NCBI RefSeq assembly: GCF_002007645.1
Contig: NZ_CP019791.1
Coordinates: 1,426,001-1,490,000, forward strand
Direction: 5' to 3'
Length of the DNA: 64,000 bases
Source of the DNA: Anaerohalosphaera lusitana
GTDB lineage: Bacteria; Planctomycetota; Phycisphaerae; Sedimentisphaerales; Anaerohalosphaeraceae
The position numbers and the translations under genes are program-made. Under the pieces are notes generated by a model. That model ran no database searches, had not been told where the DNA came from, and worked only from the letters and a program-made list of their open reading frames with translations. How positions within the stretch are numbered: position 1 is the first letter of the stretch; each line of letters opens with the position of its first letter. Of this stretch, positions 17,931-27,401 are shown piece by piece.

Positions 17931-20036
17931 ATGAATATTTTTTGTAAAAAGTGCTTTGTCTTTTTTTTATTTTTCAGTTTATGTTTTGCTCTGTACGCAC
18001 AGTCATACGAAGCGGAAGACGCGGTTTTAAACCAGGTTTTACCCAAAGTCGATCCGGGAGCCTCTGGTGGCTACCGGGTTGCTTACTTTGATAACATCGG
18101 TGATTATATCAGGTTTGATGATGTTACCGCCGGTGACCAATTAGTTATTACATATTCGCTAGGGTTGTCCGAGAGCAAACAGTGCAGTTTATACTGCGAC
18201 AATGTTGACGTGGCAACAGCGGTATTTCATCCTACCGGCTCGTGGGATACCTATAGCCAACTGGGAATATCGGCATCTGCTGAGAGTACTGTAATGTTAA
18301 GAGTCGATGCCGATGACGAACTTGCAAATAGCTATTATTCCAGCGCTTCGATAGATAAAATTGAGCTTTCGTCAACCTACTGGCGCAGCAGCTTATATCC
18401 TGAAAACTGGACACCGGGCTACAAAGATAGCCAGGGACGTTTTCTGCATGATTTTTCCTATGCAGGATACAGGAAAGGTCAAGCCGACCTGGGACAGGCC
18501 ATTCCCTCAACAATTATCGATGTAACCAAACCACCATACAATGCCGATAACACTGGAAATAAAGATTCTACCAATGCCATTCAGGCTGCCATAGACTATG
18601 CAGCATCGGTTGGTGGAGCAGTAGTATACCTGCCCGCGGGCAAATACACTGTAAGCCCTCAAAACAACGATAATTATGCGATTCGTGTCTCTTCGAGTAA
18701 TATTGTTCTTAGAGGTGACGGCCCGGAAAACACGAAAATATTCAATAATGAAACATACATGCGCAGCAAAAGCGTAATTCTTTTTGCGCCGGCTTATGGA
18801 TATTCAGCCTGGTTCACTCCTGTTGCAGATTCTGAAATTGCCATTACTGCTGATATACCTGGACCAACAAATACCATCCAAGTCGCGTCGACCTCGGGCC
18901 TTAATGCTGGGGATTGGATTATTGTTCGCACCGATTGTACCGAAGATTTCATTGCTGATCACAATATGAGCGGCATATGGACCAGCAGTCTTAAGGGAAC
19001 CGCACTTTATCGCCGTATCACAGGCGTTAATCCGATTGCTAAAACCATCACAATTGATATCCCTACACGTTATTGGATGAAGACCCGGGATAATGCCAGG
19101 GTCTACAAGATCCCTGATCATATTGAAGAAGTCGGTATTGAACATTTGTCGATTGGTATGCTTGAAAATCCAAATGATGGACTTGGCGATGGAGACTACG
19201 CAGTTGAAGGGACAGCCGCCTATGAAGTCCACTCCTCTGAAGTGATAACGTTTGCTAATATCGTTGACGGCTGGATAAGTGATATTCAGACCTATCGTCC
19301 AGAAGAAAACACCGGTGACTATCATGTACTTTCAAACATAATATTACTGGAAAAATCACGAAACATCACCGTGAGAGGATGTTCACTAGCCAAGCCCCAA
19401 TACGAAGGCGGAGGCGGCAATGGATATGCCTATATACTTTCAGGCAATGACTGCCTTCTGGTTGACTGCAAGGCATATCATACCAGGCATAATTACTCTT
19501 TCAAAAGCATGTGGACCTGTGGAAATGTACTATATCGATGCGAATCAAAAGACCCACGCCTGACAGCCGATTTCCATATGCATCTAAGTCCGGCGAATCT
19601 TATCGATAGTAATCGCATGGATAACGACACATGGAATGCCAAATATCGGCCCTACGGTACAATCATCCACGGTCACACGACAAGCCAAACGGTCTTCTGG
19701 AATACATACGGAGAAGGCGGAAAAAGCTATCTTATAGATTCCAAGCAATGGGATATGGGTTATGTAATTGGCACTTCCGGCACGGTGGATAATGTTATTC
19801 TGGGTAATTCTTACGGCTCAGAGCCAGAGGATTTCCTGGAAGGCGAAGGCCTCGGCGAAACTCTTGAGCCCCAATCGCTATTTGTAGATCAGTTAACACG
19901 CCGAAACGGCGATGTCCCTTCATATCTTAGAACTCTCACAGCCGATTTTAACAACGACGGTGTTTTCGATATGGTTGATATGTCATACTTTTTTGAACAC
20001 TGGCTCGATTGCGGTTTGGTTCCGCATTGTAACTGA
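17931..20036 (+). CDS. Secreted CBM6/35-like plus pectate-lyase-3-type beta-helix protein with dockerin-like tail
   Basis: This is a 701-residue exported protein. After the signal peptide (IFCKKCFVFFLFFSLCFALYAQ), a carbohydrate-binding domain of the CBM6/35 kind starts SYEAEDAVL and includes GGYRVAYFDNIGDYIRF (about 24-150). The main part begins VTKPPYNADNTGNKDSTNAIQ, then AAIDYAASVGGAVVYLPAGKY, the entry strand of Pectate_lyase_3 / GH28-like right-handed beta-helices (about 195-640). The tail has ADFNNDGVFDMVDM, HWLDCGLVP, HC. Such proteins are polysaccharide lyases or hydrolases, often on pectin-like or alginate-like substrates, but the catalytic residues could not be assigned. A weak hairpin follows the stop. 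Context with GH78 supports pectin-type polysaccharide. Confidence 0.75.
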   Translation: MNIFCKKCFVFFLFFSLCFALYAQSYEAEDAVLNQVLPKVDPGASGGYRVAYFDNIGDYIRFDDVTAGDQLVITYSLGLSESKQCSLYCDNVDVATAVFHPTGSWDTYSQLGISASAESTVMLRVDADDELANSYYSSASIDKIELSSTYWRSSLYPENWTPGYKDSQGRFLHDFSYAGYRKGQADLGQAIPSTIIDVTKPPYNADNTGNKDSTNAIQAAIDYAASVGGAVVYLPAGKYTVSPQNNDNYAIRVSSSNIVLRGDGPENTKIFNNETYMRSKSVILFAPAYGYSAWFTPVADSEIAITADIPGPTNTIQVASTSGLNAGDWIIVRTDCTEDFIADHNMSGIWTSSLKGTALYRRITGVNPIAKTITIDIPTRYWMKTRDNARVYKIPDHIEEVGIEHLSIGMLENPNDGLGDGDYAVEGTAAYEVHSSEVITFANIVDGWISDIQTYRPEENTGDYHVLSNIILLEKSRNITVRGCSLAKPQYEGGGGNGYAYILSGNDCLLVDCKAYHTRHNYSFKSMWTCGNVLYRCESKDPRLTADFHMHLSPANLIDSNRMDNDTWNAKYRPYGTIIHGHTTSQTVFWNTYGEGGKSYLIDSKQWDMGYVIGTSGTVDNVILGNSYGSEPEDFLEGEGLGETLEPQSLFVDQLTRRNGDVPSYLRTLTADFNNDGVFDMVDMSYFFEHWLDCGLVPHCN

Positions 20037-20058
20037 TAACAAGAGATGCCATAATTAG

Positions 20059-20080
20059 AAGCTGTTTTGGAACAGCTTTT
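20059..20080 (+). terminator. Hairpin after the beta-helix gene, related to MITE ends
   Basis: AAGCTGTT and AACAGCTT pair around TTGG, followed only by TTT and AAGAA, so termination would be weak. The arm sequence and the neighbouring AATTAT match the ends of the 160-bp inverted-repeat elements at 27.2, 41.1 and 44.7 kb, so it may be a leftover of one. The rest of the 305-base gap up to 20341 shows no gene or other motif I can support. Confidence 0.45.
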
Positions 20081-20341
20081 AAGAACCTCATTTCCTGAGT
20101 TGGCAGTTGTGTGCTGTGAAATACCATCGACCAACGAAAGCATTTCTTTGGTCCACTTCCAAAATGTGCGAATTTCATCGTGCGTTATCATGTCTGTTGC
20201 GCATTTCTTAGGTGGTTGTCAGTTTTTGATGATTTCAACAGTCACATTACTTACAAAAAGTTTGTTTTAGCCGCTTTGTCAATATATAATCCCTCTCTAA
20301 AAAACTGTTCCATACGCGATAATTAGTTGACTGGGAAGATG

Positions 20342-22738
20342 ATGAAATACGGCTATTTCGATGAGAAGAATCGCGAGTATGTTATCGACAGGTGTGATGT
20401 GCCCGTGTCGTTTACCAATTATCTCGGCCTGGAGAATATGTGCACGGTCATAAGCCACAACTCCGGCGGGTATTCGTTCAAGGGTTCACCCGAGTATGGC
20501 CGAATAACGCGTTTTCGTCCTAATGGGGTGCCGCTGGATCGGCCCGGCCACTATGTTTATCTGCGTGACGACGAGACGGGCAAGTACTGGACCGTTAGCT
20601 GGCAGCCGGTCGGGATCGACCTGAAAGAGGCTGAGTATGTCTGCCGTCACGGTTTGTCGTACTCGAAATTTGAATGCAAATACAACGGTATCATTGCTGA
20701 GAAAACGCTGTTTGTTCCGCTGGGTCATGACGTTGAGCTGTGGGATGTGAAAGTTACCAACACCAGTGACCGCAAGAGGGCGATAAGCCTGTTTTCGTAT
20801 GTTGAGTTTTCCCTTCATCAGATCGATCTGGACAATAAGGACTTCCAGATGGGTTTGTACGCTAGCGGTTCGAGCTGCACAGAAGGTGTGATCGATTATA
20901 CGTTTTTCTATCATCCCGACATGCACCACTTTATGACGGCCGACTTTGAGCCGGACAGCTACGACTGTGTGCGTGATGAGTTTATAGGCAACTATCGCAG
21001 CGAATCAAATCCTGCGGCGGTAGAGAATGGACGCTGTTCGAACAGCAGTAAGCTGGGCGGTAATCATTGCGGTTCCCTGCACAAGCAGTTCGAGATAGAG
21101 CCCGGCCAGACGATCCGCGCAGTATTGATGCTCGGAGCAGGTGGAGCTGAACAGGGCAAAAAGACTCGCAAGATGTTTGCTGATCACTCAGTAGTAGATA
21201 AGGCGTTCGAGCAAATCAAGAATTACTGGCGGTCCAGGCTTGCGAATTATCAGTGCATCACACCTGACGAAGGTGCTAATGTAATGCTCAATACCTGGAC
21301 GCCTTACCAGGCAGCGACTTGTGTTACATGGTCGCGGTTTGCATCGTTCATTGAGGTGGGCGGACGTACAGGTCTTGGCTATCGCGATACCGCGCAGGAT
21401 ACGATCAGTTCATCTTATCTGCAGCCGGATAAGGTTAAGCAGAGACTTGTCGAGTTGATGCGAGCCCAGACGTCCGAAGGATTCGGGCTGCATCTTTTCG
21501 ATCCTGCAATGATGGACGAAAGTGGAGACGCCAAAGCGAATCTGCCAACGGTGCTGCTGTCTGGCGATTCGGATCAGAGTGTTCATATTCCAGAGCTCAA
21601 GGATGTTTGCTCGGATGACGCCCTCTGGCTCGTTGCTGCAGTGTGCGAGTATCTCAAGGAAACGGGCGATATCGATTTCCTGGAAACGGAAGTGACTTTT
21701 GCCGACGAAGGCTCAGCCACGGTTTACGAACATTTGAAGAAGGCCCTGGATTTCTCCGCCAAACACGTCGCGGACAATGGTATATGTCAAGGACTGCGTG
21801 CCGACTGGAATGATTGCATCAATCTGCGGGGCGGCCAGTCTTCAATGGTGACATTCATGCACTACTGGGCGCTTAGGCTGTTTAACGAGGTTGCGGCATA
21901 TCTGAACCGTGACGATGACTCGGAAAGATACAGTGAAATCGCCAGCCGGATAAAGCAGGCTGCTGCGGCAAATCTCTGGGATGGACAATGGTATCTGCGA
22001 GGTTTCACAGCCGAGGGTCGCAAGATCGGCACTGACGAAGACGAAGAGGGCAAGCTGTTTTTGAACGCGCAAAGCTGGGCCGTGATGAGTGGTCTCAGCG
22101 AACATGACAAGGCGATTCGGGCAATGGATGCGGCTTACGATAAACTGTTCGACAGGTACGGACTGCACCTGCTCTGGCCCGCGTATTCCAAGCCTGATGA
22201 CGGTGTCGGCTTCGTGACCCGGGTTTACAAGGGCATCAAGGAGAACGCTTCGATATTCTCGCATCCAAATCCGTGGGCGATCATTGCTGAGTGCATGCTC
22301 GGCCGCGGCGACAGGGCCTTCGAGTACTATACCGCAATGCTGCCTTTCTACCAGAACGACATGATGGAAATTCGTCAGGCCGAGCCGTATTCATATTGTC
22401 AGTTCGTTATGGGCAAAGATCATACTGACCACGGCAGGGCGAGGCATCCGTGGCTGACCGGCTCGGCGGGGTGGTTCTACACTGCCGCAACAAAATGGAT
22501 CCTCGGCGTGCGCCCTACGTTTAAGGGCCTGGAGGTCGATCCATGCGTTCCGAAGGACTGGGATGAGTTTTCCATCGTTCGTAAATGGCGCGGCTCGACA
22601 TTCAATATCTCAGTCAAAAATCCTGACCACGTTTCAAAGGGCGTAAAGAGCATCAAACTCAACGGCCAGGAAATTACCGGCCTAATACCCGTTCAGCAGC
22701 CAGGAACCGACAATGATGTTCAGGTTTTAATGGGTTGA
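20342..22738 (+). CDS. chbP: GH94 phosphorylase, best fit N,N'-diacetylchitobiose phosphorylase
   Basis: This 798-residue cytoplasmic enzyme has no signal peptide. GH94 enzymes split beta-linked disaccharides with phosphate to give a sugar 1-phosphate. The start KYGYFDEKNREYVI is the family's typical N-terminus; ATG 20342 or 20339 is possible. The N-terminal beta-sandwich holds ISHNSGGYSF, the linker has NGRCSNS and NHCGSLHKQF, and the barrel has FASFIEVGGRTGLGYRDTAQD, CSDDALW and RADWNDC with the catalytic Asp at 488. GRTGLGYRDTAQD and the Cys-rich NGRCSNS segment match, from memory, chitobiose phosphorylase rather than cellobiose phosphorylase, which has GIGFRDSNQD. Products would then be GlcNAc-1-phosphate and GlcNAc. 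It is tail-to-tail with GH38. Family 0.95; substrate about 0.7. Confidence 0.8.
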   Translation: MKYGYFDEKNREYVIDRCDVPVSFTNYLGLENMCTVISHNSGGYSFKGSPEYGRITRFRPNGVPLDRPGHYVYLRDDETGKYWTVSWQPVGIDLKEAEYVCRHGLSYSKFECKYNGIIAEKTLFVPLGHDVELWDVKVTNTSDRKRAISLFSYVEFSLHQIDLDNKDFQMGLYASGSSCTEGVIDYTFFYHPDMHHFMTADFEPDSYDCVRDEFIGNYRSESNPAAVENGRCSNSSKLGGNHCGSLHKQFEIEPGQTIRAVLMLGAGGAEQGKKTRKMFADHSVVDKAFEQIKNYWRSRLANYQCITPDEGANVMLNTWTPYQAATCVTWSRFASFIEVGGRTGLGYRDTAQDTISSSYLQPDKVKQRLVELMRAQTSEGFGLHLFDPAMMDESGDAKANLPTVLLSGDSDQSVHIPELKDVCSDDALWLVAAVCEYLKETGDIDFLETEVTFADEGSATVYEHLKKALDFSAKHVADNGICQGLRADWNDCINLRGGQSSMVTFMHYWALRLFNEVAAYLNRDDDSERYSEIASRIKQAAAANLWDGQWYLRGFTAEGRKIGTDEDEEGKLFLNAQSWAVMSGLSEHDKAIRAMDAAYDKLFDRYGLHLLWPAYSKPDDGVGFVTRVYKGIKENASIFSHPNPWAIIAECMLGRGDRAFEYYTAMLPFYQNDMMEIRQAEPYSYCQFVMGKDHTDHGRARHPWLTGSAGWFYTAATKWILGVRPTFKGLEVDPCVPKDWDEFSIVRKWRGSTFNISVKNPDHVSKGVKSIKLNGQEITGLIPVQQPGTDNDVQVLMG

Positions 22739-22750
22739 TGGCCCTGGACG

Positions 22751-25700
22751 TTAACTCTTGGCAGGAACAAGCCGCAGCGTGATTATCTGGAACGGCCGGA
22801 TGTTGAATCGAACTTTGCGCCCATCTGTTTCCAGTTGTTCTTTGTTGTTTTCCAACAGGTCGGCCACATAACAGGAGGCAAGCTCGAAGCCTGCGGTCAA
22901 TTCGACGGGACCTCGGCACTGTGCGGCTTCGTAGAGCCTTACGATGATCCCGCTTCCGTCCTCGGCCTGTTTGATGGTTTCGACAAAGACGTTTTCTCGG
23001 TCCAGACGGACCATTGAAGCCAGGCGTTTAGGTTGTGTCGTTGGATTGTCACTCCGGTGCACGATCAGCGGATCGTTCAACGCATAAGCTCTGCGGACCG
23101 TTTCCATGCTCAGCTTGCCGCTGTGGGGTAATAAAGTGTATCTAAAACTGTGTCGACCTGTGTCCGCGCAGGGGTCCGGCATGGTAGGGCTTCGCAGCAG
23201 CGTGATCCGTATGATGTTGTCTCTAATATCATGGCCGTACTTGCAGTCATTAAGCAGGCTTACTCCATAATCGCCTTCGCTTAGGTCCACCCACTTTTGC
23301 GCACAGACTTCGAATTTCGCCCAGTCCCAGCTTGTATTGTGATGTGTAGGACGATCCACATGGCCCCACTGTATCTCGTAAGTTGCAACGTCAGAAAGGA
23401 TCTCAACCGGAAATGCAGCTTTTAGCAGAACGTGTTTCTCCTGCCAGTCTATTTCGGTTGTGAACTCGATTGCTGGTGAGTTACGTGTAAGACTGATACG
23501 CTGAGTATATGAGCTGTTCAATATTTTACGCTTGATCTCAAGAGTAGCACGAAGCGGACCGGTTTCTGCAACCTTGACCGAATCTGCAGGGTTTGCCAGC
23601 CACATCTTATCGTTGTAGAAGATGTCGATGTCCCAAGCGTCCCAGTCTATCGGCCGATCCTCAAAGGCCTGCAATTGATTACCGATTGCATTTTCACTCA
23701 GCACCTGTCGTTGGCTGATCTTATCGTAGATGCTCGTTATATCTCCTTCGGTATTGAGCTCGATCTTTAGAAACTTATTTTCCAGCAGATTCTGAGAAAC
23801 GGTCAAGGTGTTCCGGATCGGGTCCCTGTCTTTGGAGGAGATTGTGAGCGGCTGTATGCTGAATTCTTCGATTCTGCCGAGGTCGATGAGCGTGCCGTCT
23901 TCGGTGTTCTGGGTTGTCAGAATTTCACCTTGCGAAGTGGTTAGAGTTTCGTTTTCATTCAGCCTGGTGTCCAGCCAGGCGAGATCTGTACGGCAGAAAG
24001 AAGTCGGATTTGCTACGATCAGCCCGGAATTCATTTTCGAAGACAGCGTGTTCAGAGCGGACTTTTTGATTTCATCTGTAATCTGTTCTACCTGGGCATA
24101 CTGCTCCAGAGAGTCTTCGTAGACTTCACCGATGCTGCTGCCGGGTATGATATCGTGGAACTGGTTGAGGCATACCAGCTTCCATGCCCTCGTCAATTCA
24201 TCGTACGGATAGGCGTATCCGTTGTCGGTCAATGCCGCCAGCGAAGCAAGCCACTCGGCGTCGTGCAGAGCAAACTCAGATCTTCGGTTTGCTTTCTTGT
24301 TGTTCGCCTGTGTTGTGTATGTGCCGCGGTGTCCTTCAAGGTAAAGCTCACCGTTCCATTTAGGTAAATCGCTGCCGCACTTCTTCTCGAGTTTCTTAAA
24401 AAAATCGATCACTTTGCCATGTTTGACTCTCGGCATGGAAGGGAAGTTTGCAGTGTTTGCGATGTTTTCCAGCATCTCACGCGTGGGCCCACCCCCGCCG
24501 TCACCATGTCCAAAGCAGGTCATAAGCTCGCTGTGACATTCCTTCTGCCTGCAGTTGGTCCATGTATTGAGCAGCTCTTCGGCTTTTGCGGTCCCGTTGT
24601 AGGTGACCCAGTCGCCCGATTTGGTCGTTCCAAGATGTGTCAGAACTTGAGTCCCATCAAGGCCCTCCCACATGAAGGTATCGTAAGGCATTTGGTTGTA
24701 ACGGTTCCACGACATCTTCGTTGTAAAGAAGTATTCCAGGCCTGCCAGTTTCATGATCTGGGGCAGGTTGTATGCATAGCCGAAAACGTCCGGCAGCCAC
24801 AGTACCGGCGACTCAGCTCCTTTGCCGAAATGCTCAGTAAAGAACCTGCGTCCGAGCAAAAACTGCCTGGCGAGCGATTCGGGCCCTGTGATATTGCAGT
24901 CCGCTTCAACCCACATGCCGCCGACAGTCTCCCACTTACCCTGCCGGACTTTTTCCCTGATGCTCTCGAAAAGCTCAGGATGGTCCTGCTTTACATATTC
25001 GTATAGTTGGGGCTGGCTTTGGGTGAAGATGTATTCGTCGAACTCGTTCATCAATGACAGAACGGTGTGGAATGACCGCCCGCACTTTTTACGGGTCTGC
25101 GCCAACGGCCAGACCCATGCTGCATCTATGTGCGAATGACCAATTGCGGAAATATTGACGTCCAGAGGATTACCGGCTCGTGCGATACCCTCTGTAAGCG
25201 TTTTATGTGCCTCAGGAACGCTGGCATAGAAACCTTTGGCAAGGGGCTCTCGCAGATTGAGGCATCTGAAGGCCTCGTCAAGTGAGTTGAGCACACGTTC
25301 TCTGGCTGGGTTGTTCACATCGAGCGCTGTGACACAGTCCAGAGCCATCCGGGCTACTGCGACGAAGTCCCGTGTTTCAGTGTCGATCGACACCACGTCA
25401 CATCCCTGCATCAAAAGTTTCACATCCGACGTTCCCTCATATATTCCCCATCGCCCCGTATAGCCGTCAAGCGAGAGCAGGTGCTCCTCGCCGTCTATGC
25501 AGTCCTTTGGCAGATAGATGACCTTGTGATACTTATCCAGGCCCGCCAGAGGCTTGCCGTCAATATGTACCAGGGCCTCGGGATGGCAGAAATCCCAGCC
25601 GGGAGCTTCACCGATATTGAACGACAGGGCAACCGGCTCGCAGTCGGCCCATTCAGCAGGAACGGTAAACCTGCTCCGCAGCGTAAAGTTGCTGTACCAC

Positions 25701-25900
25701 TGCCCCCAGTAAGTGCCTGGCTCGATGCGATCCCAGTTCGAATCGTCAACATCCAGGCCAATGTGTCCTTTCTCAGCGGCATTTTCATGCAGCAGATATT
25801 TAAACGGCTCGACTGCCTGTCTAGCCCTGCAAACAAGCGGTTCTATCAGTCGAAGTCTCGTTTGCAATTTTGCCAGCGTCAGGCGTTTTTCGTGTTTCAT
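22751..25900 (-). CDS. Cytoplasmic alpha-mannosidase, GH38
   Basis: This is a 1049-residue GH38 alpha-mannosidase, close to the usual length of the bacterial class. An in-frame start at 25993 exists, but AGGAAG eight bases before the ATG at 25900 favours the shorter form, which starts KHEKRLTLAKL without a signal peptide. Seen: an N-terminal beta domain (LLHENAAEKGHIG, TYWGQWYSNF); the zinc motif GHSHIDAAWVW with His257 and Asp259; the nucleophile in LWLPDVFGYAYNLPQI (Asp371); a helical middle with FHDIIPGSS; and a long C-terminal beta domain. It removes alpha-linked mannose from N-glycans or other mannosides. It diverges from the GH130 gene across 142 bases, which must hold both promoters, and faces GH94 with a 12-base gap. 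Confidence 0.9.
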   Translation of the reverse strand: MKHEKRLTLAKLQTRLRLIEPLVCRARQAVEPFKYLLHENAAEKGHIGLDVDDSNWDRIEPGTYWGQWYSNFTLRSRFTVPAEWADCEPVALSFNIGEAPGWDFCHPEALVHIDGKPLAGLDKYHKVIYLPKDCIDGEEHLLSLDGYTGRWGIYEGTSDVKLLMQGCDVVSIDTETRDFVAVARMALDCVTALDVNNPARERVLNSLDEAFRCLNLREPLAKGFYASVPEAHKTLTEGIARAGNPLDVNISAIGHSHIDAAWVWPLAQTRKKCGRSFHTVLSLMNEFDEYIFTQSQPQLYEYVKQDHPELFESIREKVRQGKWETVGGMWVEADCNITGPESLARQFLLGRRFFTEHFGKGAESPVLWLPDVFGYAYNLPQIMKLAGLEYFFTTKMSWNRYNQMPYDTFMWEGLDGTQVLTHLGTTKSGDWVTYNGTAKAEELLNTWTNCRQKECHSELMTCFGHGDGGGGPTREMLENIANTANFPSMPRVKHGKVIDFFKKLEKKCGSDLPKWNGELYLEGHRGTYTTQANNKKANRRSEFALHDAEWLASLAALTDNGYAYPYDELTRAWKLVCLNQFHDIIPGSSIGEVYEDSLEQYAQVEQITDEIKKSALNTLSSKMNSGLIVANPTSFCRTDLAWLDTRLNENETLTTSQGEILTTQNTEDGTLIDLGRIEEFSIQPLTISSKDRDPIRNTLTVSQNLLENKFLKIELNTEGDITSIYDKISQRQVLSENAIGNQLQAFEDRPIDWDAWDIDIFYNDKMWLANPADSVKVAETGPLRATLEIKRKILNSSYTQRISLTRNSPAIEFTTEIDWQEKHVLLKAAFPVEILSDVATYEIQWGHVDRPTHHNTSWDWAKFEVCAQKWVDLSEGDYGVSLLNDCKYGHDIRDNIIRITLLRSPTMPDPCADTGRHSFRYTLLPHSGKLSMETVRRAYALNDPLIVHRSDNPTTQPKRLASMVRLDRENVFVETIKQAEDGSGIIVRLYEAAQCRGPVELTAGFELASCYVADLLENNKEQLETDGRKVRFNIRPFQIITLRLVPAKS

Positions 25901-26042
25901 GGTGTTCGCTTCCTTGTGACTTCGCAATACATCACAACTTGATAAAATGATGAAACTTCGGCAAAGAGCTTGATTCTTCGCCCTTATCGACATAATCTAA
26001 GGCATTTGAATAAGATTGTCCATCATTATCGGAGAGGCACTT

Positions 26043-27038
26043 ATGGCTGCAAGTTCTAAGATCATAGGCTCATCGTTGCCCAACATTCCATGGCAGGACC
26101 GCAAACCCGGATCCAGCGAGATCATGTGGCGGCACAGCGGCAACCCAGTAATATCCCGCGACCATATCCCGAGTTCCAACAGTATTTTCAACAGTGCGGT
26201 CGTTCCTTACAAGGACGGCTTTGCAGGAGTTTTCAGATGCGATAACAAAAACCGTCAGGCCTGGATACATAGCGGCCAGAGCACGGATGGTATCAATTTC
26301 GAGATCGACCATGAACCGATAGACTTTGAGTGCGCCGAACCCGATATTGCAGAAAGGGTAGAATGGTACGACCCCCGGGTCCTATGGCTGGAAGACCGCT
26401 ACTATGTCACCTGGTGCAATTTCTACCACGGACCGACCATCGGCGTGGGCTACACCTACGACTTCAAGAAATTCTACCAGATGGAAAACGCGTTCCTGCC
26501 CTACAATCGCAACGGCGTGTTTTTCCCTCGCAAGATCAACGGCCGATATGCCATGCTCAGCAGGCCCAGTGACGCAGGCCATACCGCATACGGTGACATC
26601 TTCTATAGCGAAAGTCCCGACATGTGCTACTGGGGCAAACATCGCTTCGTCATGGGCACAACCATCGGCTGGCAGTCAAAGAAGATCGGCCCCGGCCCAG
26701 TACCCATAGAGACTACCGAAGGCTGGCTTATGTTCTATCACGGCGTTCTCTATAGCTGCAACGGCTTCGTCTACAGCATGGGCGCTGCTCTGCTCGACAT
26801 CGATAAACCCTGGAAAGTAGTCGCCCGCACAAAGCCGTATCTGCTCTCGCCTCAGGAATTGTACGAGTGCGTCGGCGATGTGCCGAACGTCGTTTTTCCC
26901 TGCGCCGCACTGACCGATGCTGACACCGGCCGAATTGCCGTCTACTACGGCTGCGCAGACACCGTGACCGGCCTCGCATTCTGCAAGGTCGATGAAATCA
27001 TTGACTATATTAAGGGTAGCTCTAATAATTGCTTTTGA
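26043..27038 (+). CDS. GH130 beta-1,4-mannoside phosphorylase (Man-GlcNAc or Man-Glc type)
   Basis: This 331-residue cytoplasmic five-bladed propeller enzyme is typical in size for GH130. GGAGAGG five bases before the ATG at 26043 fixes the start; a TTG at 26016 is less likely. Motifs: [55 protein letters not shown] with the likely proton donor Asp110, [29 protein letters not shown] and [14 protein letters not shown]. From memory the sequence is very close to the group containing the Bacteroides enzyme that phosphorolyses beta-1,4-mannosyl-N-acetylglucosamine (BT1033), and also to mannosylglucose phosphorylases. It yields mannose-1-phosphate. Its neighbours GH38 and GH94 favour the N-glycan substrate; this is inference. 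Confidence 0.88.
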   Translation: MAASSKIIGSSLPNIPWQDRKPGSSEIMWRHSGNPVISRDHIPSSNSIFNSAVVPYKDGFAGVFRCDNKNRQAWIHSGQSTDGINFEIDHEPIDFECAEPDIAERVEWYDPRVLWLEDRYYVTWCNFYHGPTIGVGYTYDFKKFYQMENAFLPYNRNGVFFPRKINGRYAMLSRPSDAGHTAYGDIFYSESPDMCYWGKHRFVMGTTIGWQSKKIGPGPVPIETTEGWLMFYHGVLYSCNGFVYSMGAALLDIDKPWKVVARTKPYLLSPQELYECVGDVPNVVFPCAALTDADTGRIAVYYGCADTVTGLAFCKVDEIIDYIKGSSNNCF

Positions 27039-27216
27039 GCGGCAGGTAGAAGATTTTTGCGTTCCGGCAAGGAAGACAGATCAGCTTTAGTTGCCGCTAA
27101 AGCGGTTCTTGTCTGACGCCGCTCGGAATCAAAAAGATTCGCTTGTCCGCCAAAATGAATTGTTAGAGGTACCCTTAAGCAATATTCCCATTAGACGCTA
27201 TATTGCGAAGGCTTCT

Positions 27217-27380
27217 AGAAGTGTTTCAAAACTGCTTTTGGCTTCTCGGTGAGCAATTTTTTCGGCTCGGCAAGGCGAGCGAAATTGGTAATAGCCGAAA
27301 CTATGGCCGATTTTGCTCAACGCAGCCGAACGGAAAAAGGGCAGCCGAAAGACAAATCTGAGTTTTGAAATAGTTTCTAA
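27217..27380 (-). repeat. MITE-like element, copy A (about 160 bp, inverted ends)
   Basis: Read on the minus strand it begins AGAAACTATTTCAAAACTCAG and ends AGCAGTTTTGAAACACTTCT. It shares most bases with the copies at 41147 and 44655, including CCTTTTTCCGTTCGGCTGCG in the left half and GCCTTGCCGAGCCGAAAAAA in the right. It codes for no protein. Its end lies 21 bases before the ATG of the esterase-CBM9 gene, so it forms most of that gene's upstream region. The remaining part of the gap (27039-27216) shows no gene. Confidence 0.8.
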
Positions 27381-27401
27381 GAACCTGGACAGGAGATTTT
27401 C

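Noticed and set aside
19889-20191. Minus-strand frame starting MITHDEIRTFWKW
   Set aside because: The first residues look protein-like, but it runs through the hairpin and into the end of the beta-helix gene, with no ribosome site.
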